Part shown: positions 57,245 to 64,000 of the stretch, piece after piece
Numbering within the stretch: the stretch's first letter is position 1
Layout: each line of letters starts with the position of its first letter
Assembly (NCBI GenBank): GCA_028751875.1
Contig: CM054159.1
Span: 15,739,395 to 15,803,394, forward strand
Reading direction: 5' to 3'
DNA from: Rapana venosa
Taxonomy: Eukaryota > Mollusca > Gastropoda > Neogastropoda > Muricidae
Length of the DNA: 64,000 bases
Notes under the pieces: model-generated
Databases searched by the model: none
What the model was told of the DNA's origin: nothing
Seen by the model: only the letters and a program-made list of their open reading frames with translations
Program-made: the position numbers and the translations under genes

Positions 57245-58781
57245 CATCTGTCTGTCTGTCTGTCTCTGTCTGTTTTCTCTGTCTGTCTTGTCTGTCTGCC
57301 CTTTTCCCCTCCCTCCCCCCCCCCCCCTCTCTCTCTCCCCCCCCTTCTTTCCCCCTTTCCCCCCCTTTCTCTCTCTCCACCCCCTCTTCTCCCCCCTCTC
57401 TCTCCCCTCTATGGAAACAAATCTGGCTACACATCACAAAAAAAAATGTCTTTTCTGCCTGCCTGTCTCCTCCCCTGCCCTGACTGTCTGTCTGTCTTCT
57501 CTCTCTCTCTCTTCCCTCTCTCTCTCTCTCTCCCTCTCCCCTCTCTCCCCCCTTTCTTCTTCTCTCTCTCCCTTTTCTCCCTCTCCCCCCTATCTCCCTC
57601 TTTTCTCTCTCTCTTTTTTTCCTCTCCCCTCTCTCCTCTCCCTCGGGCCCCTGTGCTGGGGGAAAACTCCCTTCCTAAATTCCCTTTAGAAAAACTCACC
57701 CATTTCACTCACCCCTTGGTCGGGACGCCCCTTTGGGGTACCCCCCGGGAGCTGAAAAGTGGAAAAACCCAAAATTTGGTTCGCCCGGGCTGCTTTCAAA
57801 AAGGTTTTTGGTAAAGTGGGGGTGGCCCACCCTTGATTTTTGGATTTTCCATTTTGCGTGGTCGCCCCTGCCCCCTTTTGCCCCCTTCCCCCATTCCCGC
57901 GGGGACTGTTTTTAAAGGTTTTATGCCTTGTTGTGTCCCAAAAACCATTTCCCTTTTTTTCCTCCTTTTGGGACTGTATCTAGAAGGGTTCCTGTTTGCC
58001 ACCCCAGGGCCTCAAATCTGCTCCCAGACGAAATCTTGATTTTGCGGTCTCTGTGGGTTGATTTTCAGGATCCGCCTGGGGGACTTCACCCAAAAGGCTT
58101 AAAGCGACTTTAAAAATTTTGGGCGGGAAGGGGTCCATGCTTTACAGCTGTAAAAGGGCCCAATGGATGTGACGAGTGCCTTGTAGAGTCTGACCTTAGT
58201 GGGGGGTTTTTTATGTTTTTTTGGTTTTTTCCCCACTTTTGCCCGCTTAGTCATGGGGAGAGGGCCCAGCAAGTCCGTCTTCACCTTTGTGTGCTCGTTT
58301 CCTTTTTTTGGGTGGGCTGCTCCCGGGGACTTTAAAGTTTTTCCCCCCTCCTCTAGTGTCTCGCCCACTCATCTTGTTTCTGGGGGGATGGGCGGTGTGG
58401 TATGTTCCCCTAAAGGGTCTTGGGTCTTTTTTCCCTGCTGATTCCAAAATCGTGGGCCCTTGGGTGATGTTTCCCGTTGGTGGTGAGACCCCGGTTCTTC
58501 TTTACTTTCGGGCCCCTGAATCAATATCGGGTTTCGAATCGAAAATTTAGACAAAAACCAATTGTTAAAAAATCTTCAAAAGTCTTTTTTTTTCATTTCC
58601 CCTTGAGCAAACAAAAATAAATATCTAACTTTAAACTGTTGGAAAAAGATAAATAATTTTTCCCCTTAAAATTTATTTCCAAAATTTTTTCCCTCTCACT
58701 TTTTCCCCCCCCCCCTTCTCTCTCTCTTTTCTCTCTCTCTCTCTCTTCCCTTTTCCTCTCTCTCTTCTCTCTCTCTCTCTC

Positions 58782-58812
<31 letters not shown>

Positions 58813-58820
58813 CTTTTTGT
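57245..58820. repeat. (CT)n block split by a LINE insertion
   Basis: Pyrimidine repeats at 57,245-57,640 and 58,715-58,820 correspond to the single block at 28,080-28,618; the LINE fragment at 57,730-58,555 lies between them. Confidence 0.65.
57730..58555 (-). mobile_element. LINE RT C-terminal fragment, minus strand
   Basis: The minus strand reads, from right to left, TKVRLYKALVTSIGPFYSC + KAWTP (58,133-58,204), matching the common LINE block KLRLYKALVTSILLYGCETW. Then, near 57,800-58,000, NRNPSRYSPKRRKKREMVFG, LKTVPAGMGEGGKRGQGRPR and KMENPKIKGG follow, matching the usual 'LLATVKRRKL-WFGHV ... KTILQGT-EGGRRRGRPRK-W-DNIKEW' end. Base corruption and frame breaks are heavy. This is a different LINE type from those at 1-1,530 and 30,390-33,950; family not assigned. 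It is absent from the left contig. Confidence 0.7.
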
Positions 58821-59689
58821 GGGTTTTGGGAAATTTTTTTCTTGTTATCACTATTGCGGGTTTTTACAAAATGAAATTCTAGAAAAAATTTTTTCCCCTT
58901 CAACTCTTTATCATAACTCTAGGACGATCTTAAAGTCAAAGTTAAATTTACAGTGAGTTAATGGAGTAGTGTTGGTGAATAGCAATTTTATAAAAAAATA
59001 TGGATTCTTTAAGGGACTGAAAACTCTTCTTCTCCTCTCTTTTATTGTTTTGCTTTTTAGATTTAAATTTTCGTGTTTACAAATTTAATTTTCCTGTTGA
59101 ATGCTTTTTCAGATTTAATTTTTTCAGTTTTATTGCGTAAGATGACTGATTTGAGATTTAAGGGGAATGTTTTATTTTTGGGATCTGTTTTTTAGTGTAC
59201 CAATTATTATTTCTAATTCCAATGTGCCCGAAGTCCCTTTTTTTGCCCATACAAGATTTTTCATAAAAGATTTGAATTTTTGGGATTTTATGATGGGTGG
59301 GGGTGCGTGGGCTTTCGGGTTTGCCCAAATGTTTCTATTTTCGTGGTTTTGTTCCTTTATATTATGGAGGTTTTGCTTTGGTTTTGGGTTTTTGTTTTCG
59401 GTTTTGGTTGGGGAAGGGGGGGGGGGGGGTTGGGGGAGGGTTAAAAAGGTTTGTCCCCCCCTCCCCTTTTTGTTGTTGGGGCCCCTTTTGTTTTGCTCGT
59501 TTCTTTTTATTTTTTTTAGGGGTTTTTTTGTGTTTTCTGTTTTCCTTTCTTTCTTTCTTGTTCTTTTCTTTTTCCCCCTCTCTCCCTTTTTTGGGGGATT
59601 TTTGTTTGGGGGTTTTTTTGTAAAAATTTTTTCCCCCGTATCTGTGTAAATGTTTGGTAGGGGTTTATTTTTTTTTATTTTCATATATT

Positions 59690-59775
59690 TTCCCTAAGGG
59701 CGGGGGGCCGGAAAGTAAAAAAAAACCCTGGGGGCTTAATTTATTATCCCCGAAATAAAAGAATTTGTAATTGTC
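59690..59775 (+). mobile_element. SINE family-A tail, plus orientation, corrupted
   Basis: CCTAAGGGCGGGGGGCCGGA, then AAAACCCTGGGGGCTTAATT and TATTATCCCCGAAATAAAAG: recognisable only as a smeared tail of family A. Confidence 0.4.
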
Positions 59776-60614
59776 ATTGTCTAAACCCCCCCCCCCTTCC
59801 CCCCACATTCCTTTTCCATTTTAATGTACTTAAACATTTTTCGCAAACAACTCGGACAGGTTTTTGATTTTTTCAAAAGCAAAGTCAGAAATAAAAAATA
59901 CATGCAAAAAAATACCCTTAAAATTTTTAAAATTTTTCCCAAAATTTTCACGTTTTGTTTTGGGGGGTGAATTAAAAAGCCTCCGGGTTTATAAAAAAAC
60001 TTTAAAGTTTTATTTCAGTAAGCAAAAAAACCCCAAAAAACTAACCGCCCACAGTCACACACTGACGCCCGATGCCATATTTTCACAGACACCTGAAAGC
60101 AAATGATTTTGTCTGCAAAAATTTTAAAAAACACCCTAATTTTTGGGAAACCCTAAGGGTTTCCATAAAATCTATAAATTTTCAGATTTGTAGATGTAAA
60201 AAATAAACAAAAAATTTAACTCGCTTGGGACCAAACACACACGAAACCCCCGCCTCACAAACCTGACAACACACACACACAAAAAAACACACCAAAAACC
60301 CCACACACACTACAATACGCACACACTTCCACAAAATGAAATAAAATATTTAAAACATGAATTTTAAAAAAAAAAAACGCTAATATAAATTGTTTAAGAA
60401 CTACAAAAAACCGCAAACAAAAAAATTTAATCAGCAAAAGAGGGGAAAAAAATTAAAACCAAAAAAAAATTTTCCCAAAAATAATAAAGCTAATAATCCC
60501 AAAAAAAAGAAAATATTCAACTATTTAGGGGAAATTGATGAAAGGTTTTTCTGGGACCCAGCAACCCCAAAAGGGCAAAATTTAAGGGGGTTGATTTTTA
60601 TTTATTTTTATTTT

Positions 60615-60965
60615 TATTCTTTTGTATGAGAATAATGGAAAACCTATGTGCTTTTTTTTTTACATCGAGTCCCCGTGTTTCGGCGGTTTTGTAAAATTTT
60701 GTCAACCCGTTTTTCCCCCCGGGAAACAATGGGGGACTCTTACAACAGCGGAACAGGGTTTAAAAGTGTGCGCAAGGGTTGTGCGTGCCCTTTTGCACCC
60801 CGGGCCTCGGGTTTTTAGTTCCCAAACCCAAGGGGCTTTTTTGGGGGGAGTGGAGATCGGTAGGGGGGTTAACTCCCCGGGGAAAAAATCCCCCCTTTAA
60901 CGGGATCGAAACCCGGGTCGTCAGATTGCGAGCGCAATGTTTGACCACTAGGCTATCCCGTCCCC
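60615..60965 (-). mobile_element. tRNA-derived SINE (family A), minus orientation
   Basis: Tail ATGAGAATAATGGAAAACCT; TTTTTACATCGAGTCCCCGT; body GACTCTTACAACAGCGGAAC. Head at 60,898-60,965: the minus strand gives GACGGGATAGCCTAGTGGTC (A box) and GACCCGGGTTTCGATCCC (B box with one extra base). It has no partner in the left contig near 29,600. Confidence 0.7.
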
Positions 60966-61289
60966 CCCAACCCCATGTGTCCGTCTGTGTGGTTTTTGGG
61001 CGGACGTTTCACCTTTTCCCCGGGTCAGTGGGGGGATAGCCACAGTACGCGACACAAGGGTTCGGGGGTTTTTGATTTTTTTTTAAAATTTTTTGTTTTT
61101 TTGTTTTGGGTTTTGTTTCTTTTGGGGGGTTTTTTTTTTGGAAAAGTGGGGGGTTTTAAAAGGGGGGGGGGATTTTTTTTTGTAAAATTTTTTGGTTTGC
61201 ATTGTTGTTGTTGCTTTTTCTTTTTGTTTGGGGTTTTGGATGATCTGAATGCGAACTTTTACAGTTTGATCTTTCGGTACAGTACTGGT

Positions 61290-61900
61290 CACCACACCAA
61301 AAACACACAAAAACCCCGCACACACAAACACAACACAAAAACAAACAAAAAACCCCCCAAAACACACAACCAAAAAGACAAAATAAAAACCCCAAACCCC
61401 AAAAAAACACAACCCCATACACCCCACAAAAACCCACACAAAACACACACATAAAAACACACACACACACAACAAACAAACACCTCACACGCAAAACCCA
61501 AAAACCACACAAACACACACCGCAAAAAACACACACCACAAAAAACACACCAAACACACACACACAAAAAACACACACACAAACATACACACCAAGAAAA
61601 TGAATTAGAAAGACTAATCTCAATTTTTGAAATTTTTGTCCATTTTGAAATGAAGTTTTTTAGGGGAATAAGACTGACCCCGGGAAAAAAAACAAAAGAA
61701 AAGTATTTTTAAAAAAAGTCTTTAGGGAAAAACAAAAAATAAAATAAACCATCAAAATAACAAACAATTAGCTTAAAAAAAAGATCGATTTTTTTTCCCA
61801 CATAAAAAAGATTTCTCTATTTTTAAAGTTTGGTTTTGACAAAAGCTGCACCCGCCTCATTATTGGGTTCCCAAAAAGGGACCATCTGGTGAATCGTTTT
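61290..61900. repeat. (CA)n-rich block and A-rich spacer
   Basis: 61,290-61,590 is CA and CAAAA words; 61,600-61,900 is A/T-rich and probably corrupted. Frames are Cys/Val repeats on the minus strand. No gene is seen. Confidence 0.75.
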
Positions 61901-62104
61901 TTTTAATCAAATATCCAAGGGCATACTATTTGTAATTGGGAAAACCCTAACCCCCCCAAAACCCCTAAAAAAAATCGCATGATATAATTTTTAAAAAACC
62001 CCAAAAACCTTGAAAAAAAAGTCCCCATTTGCTAAAAACTAGCATCCCTTTTTAATTCTGCCCAAACATCGGGGGTAGATTTTTTTATTGCGATTTTATT
62101 TTTT

Positions 62105-62533
62105 AAAAGCATACCCCTTTCCCCCCCAAAACACACAAAAAGCACGTGCGCGTGCGCACGCAACACACGCACAAAGGGGACACACGCACACACACATAAA
62201 AACACTTTCCCGTCCCGATATCCTATTTTGTGGAAGGGGCGTTAAAATGAAGAATTTTAAATTTCTACACACACACAAACACACCCCACACAAACACACA
62301 CCAAACACACAAAAACACACACAAACCCCACAAAAACACAAACAACACCACCACACAAACACCCACACCCCACACACAAGGAGGGATTTAAAGGGTGGGG
62401 GGAAAACAAAAAAGGGGTGGGGACAAGAAAGGGCAGAGACAGACAGACAGGGCATAAAAAAATTTTTCATTTTTTTTATTGCCATTCTCTCTCCCCTCTC
62501 CTCTTCTCTCTCTTCTCTTCCTCTTCCTCTCCC

Positions 62534-62566
<33 letters not shown>

Positions 62567-62575
62567 AGTTCCACA
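62105..62575. repeat. (CA)n then (CT)n
   Basis: CA words with CG interruptions at 62,130-62,200, (CA)n at 62,265-62,385, GACA words near 62,435, and CT with interruptions at 62,485-62,566. Quality recovers near 62,480. Confidence 0.85.
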
Positions 62576-62696
62576 ACGTCAAGCTCTCCCACAGAGTAAA
62601 AACATGGACACTGTCAATAAACAAGTATGTTAGTATTATCGCACTCACACTACATGACATTTTGATACACAGTCTTTCAGCACGTGCACATATACA

Positions 62697-62975
62697 TCAG
62701 TGTGTTCTTTTTGTGTAAAAAAAAACACCATAGTTCATTTCATGCACTATAACATGAATGTGATCTTTCTGTGAAAAAAAACATAGTTCATTTCATGCAC
62801 TATAACATGAATGTGTTCTTTCTGTGAAAAAAATCCATAGTTCATCTCATGCATTACAACATCAGTGTGTTCTTTCTGGGGAAAAACACAGGTCATTTCA
62901 TGCACTACAATATCAGTGTATTAACACTTTCTGTGAAAAAAGCATAGTTCATTTCATGCATCTTAAAGACACTGT
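62697..62975 (+). repeat. ~57-bp minisatellite, five units
   Basis: The unit is GTGTTCTTTCTGTGAAAAAA, then CATAGTTCATTTCATGCACT and ATAACATGAATG. Starts lie near 62,700, 62,760, 62,814, 62,868 and 62,928; the last is partial. Lengths vary between 53 and 60 bp with the A-run. Confidence 0.85.
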
Positions 62976-63200
62976 CACCCGCAAAAATCCATATCAACAC
63001 ATAAAAAAATCACAAGGTTTATTTGCGAAGCATCAAACCACATCAAAGCATAAAAACAATAAAAATCACAAGACATAATATTTGTAAATGGAAAACCATA
63101 CCAACACATAACAAAATCGCATGATATATTTGTAAAGCCCAAAACCTTGAAACAAAGTCACCCATTTGCTAAAGACTAGCATCCATTTCAATTCTGCCAA
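62976..63200 (+). repeat. ~60-bp diverged tandem repeat
   Basis: Three loose units contain AACACATAAAAAAATCACAA + GG/GAC and TATTTGTAAA (near 62,995, 63,050 and 63,105). A corrupted copy of the right part is at 61,910-62,060, including GCTAAAAACTAGCATCC against GCTAAAGACTAGCATCC. Confidence 0.65.
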
Positions 63201-63224
63201 CCACCAACCTAATCAAACATCCCA

Positions 63225-63498
63225 CACACATACACACGCACGCGTGCGCGCACGCACGCACGCACGAAAAAACACACACACACACATCAGGGTCAAATTC
63301 AAGTTCACAAAAAGCAGATCACCAAACACACGTCATATGCATACCCAGTAAACACTCCAAAACAAAACCAAAAAAGAAAAAAAAATTAAACCCCAATCCG
63401 GCTTCACACACATTAAACTTAGCAGCAACCTTAAACAAAAAAAGATTTCCATTCAAAAAAATCAAATACCGCCCATCTTTTTCTCACACACACACACA

Positions 63499-63529
<31 letters not shown>

Positions 63530-63655
63530 CACCACACACACACACACAGAGCAACCTATAACAAAAAAAGATTTCCATTCAAAAAAATCAAATACCGCCT
63601 ATCTTTTTCTTACACACACACACACACACACACGCACACTCACACAGAGTCATTA
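63225..63655. repeat. (CA)n blocks with a duplicated 60-bp spacer
   Basis: (CA)/(CG) words at 63,225-63,290, (CA)n at 63,485-63,548 and 63,614-63,648. AAAGATTTCCATTCAAAAAA + TCAAATACCGCC + ATCTTTTTCT occurs twice (63,440 and 63,566), 126 bp apart, each time followed by (CA)n. Confidence 0.85.
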
Positions 63656-63933
63656 CAGTATTTCAAGATTGATTTCAGTTCTTAAGGATAAAAATCATCC
63701 GCCATTAAAAAGCATTTTAAAGTCATTTTACTCAATTTATCCAGATAGGATTAAAAATTTAAAAAGCATGTGCTGGTGCGGTAATTAGATTACCTCCCAT
63801 GCGATCAGAGCAACTGTGTTACTATTTTGGGACACACCTGCAAATTGTAGAGTGCTTTGTTTCCTTGGGTGGTGGTCCGTTGCATGCACTTCGCGTACAT
63901 GGTGAAGGTAACATTTAAGAAATTTTATTACAG
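63656..63933. other. Unassigned spacer before the possible exon
   Basis: AT-rich, then balanced sequence with no repeat match in the window. It ends in an acceptor-like AATTTTATTACAG. Confidence 0.5.
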
Positions 63934-64000
63934 ACACCACATCCCAACTCTTAGACTGCCTGGTACCTGAGCTTTGTGCAGAGATAGGACATCAAGTATG
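63934..64000 (+). CDS. Possible exon, runs off the right edge
   Basis: After TTAAGAAATTTTATTACAG, one frame only (starting at 63,936) is open to the window end, 21 full codons: TTSQLLDCLVPELCAEIGHQ then V. The other two frames hit TAG and TGA. Composition is balanced and unlike the nearby repeats. The protein is not recognised, and the exon's end lies outside the window. Confidence 0.3.

Larger units (their letters stand above)
48291..62100 (+). other. Corrupted second copy of about 18,300-29,600
   Basis: Landmarks of the left contig follow in order (for example 48,840 with 18,925; 49,960 with 20,160; 54,750 with 25,235; 55,440 with 26,030; 57,240 with 27,990; 59,830 with 28,745; 60,010 with 29,155), but bases are smeared into runs of A, C, G or T and short segments are lost. 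Frames here should not be trusted. 52,900-54,800 is comparatively clean. The last part, 61,900-62,060, resembles 63,045-63,200. The look is that of low-coverage, unpolished long-read consensus. Confidence 0.85.

Noticed and set aside
61800..61900. RT-like FDKSC block near 61,830
   Set aside because: Too short, and the sequence is corrupted; no neighbouring RT blocks follow in order.

Overview
The window is animal nuclear DNA dominated by repeats. No complete, intact protein gene can be supported. Evidence for a eukaryote: no dense coding, very many long (CT)n/(CA)n microsatellites, tRNA-derived and 5S rRNA-derived SINEs, decayed non-LTR (LINE) retrotransposons with endonuclease and reverse transcriptase motifs, and splice-like signals. 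The repeat style fits a marine invertebrate, most likely a mollusc (perhaps a gastropod). That taxon is inferred from general character, not from a diagnostic gene.

Layout, left contig (1-42,482). 1-1,530 holds a decayed LINE reverse transcriptase (RT) region. 1,600-4,385 holds microsatellites and about six copies of a ~170-bp unit, most of which end in (CA)n. 6,250-13,360 is two diverged tandem copies (3.1 and 4.0 kb) of one segment carrying SINE, (GA)n and an ~85-bp minisatellite. 12,175-13,735 holds composite SINEs with converging tRNA-like heads, one of them interrupted by a 5S rRNA-derived SINE. 13,795-16,620 is minisatellites, including a 29-bp array whose three minus-strand frames are all open. 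16,640-21,165 is a chain of SINE copies and a LINE 3' end. 22,301-25,112 is a 2.8-kb dispersed repeat with a coding-like 3' part. 25,130-30,040 is mostly unassigned DNA plus (CT)n. 30,390-33,950 is a nearly full-length but broken LINE (endonuclease then RT). 34,000-38,684 is low complexity. 38,685-41,402 is the second copy of the 2.8-kb repeat. 41,403-42,482 is (GT)n/(CA)n.

A run of exactly 500 N (42,483-42,982) marks a scaffold join. The right contig (42,983 onward) largely repeats the left contig from 12,823 to about 29,600, in order. It is clean to about 48,290. After that the same sequence is recognisable, but with bases smeared into homopolymer runs as far as about 62,100, which looks like unpolished consensus. 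This is best read as a second haplotype (or paralogue) scaffolded beside the first. From 62,480 the sequence is clean again, with a ~57-bp minisatellite, (CA)n and a possible exon running off the right edge.

Nothing here works as a pathway or operon. The strongest biological content is the SINE architecture and the minisatellites. The strongest technical content is the duplicated and partly corrupted assembly, which anyone annotating genes here must allow for. No CRISPR array, rRNA gene, functional tRNA gene or prokaryotic feature was seen.
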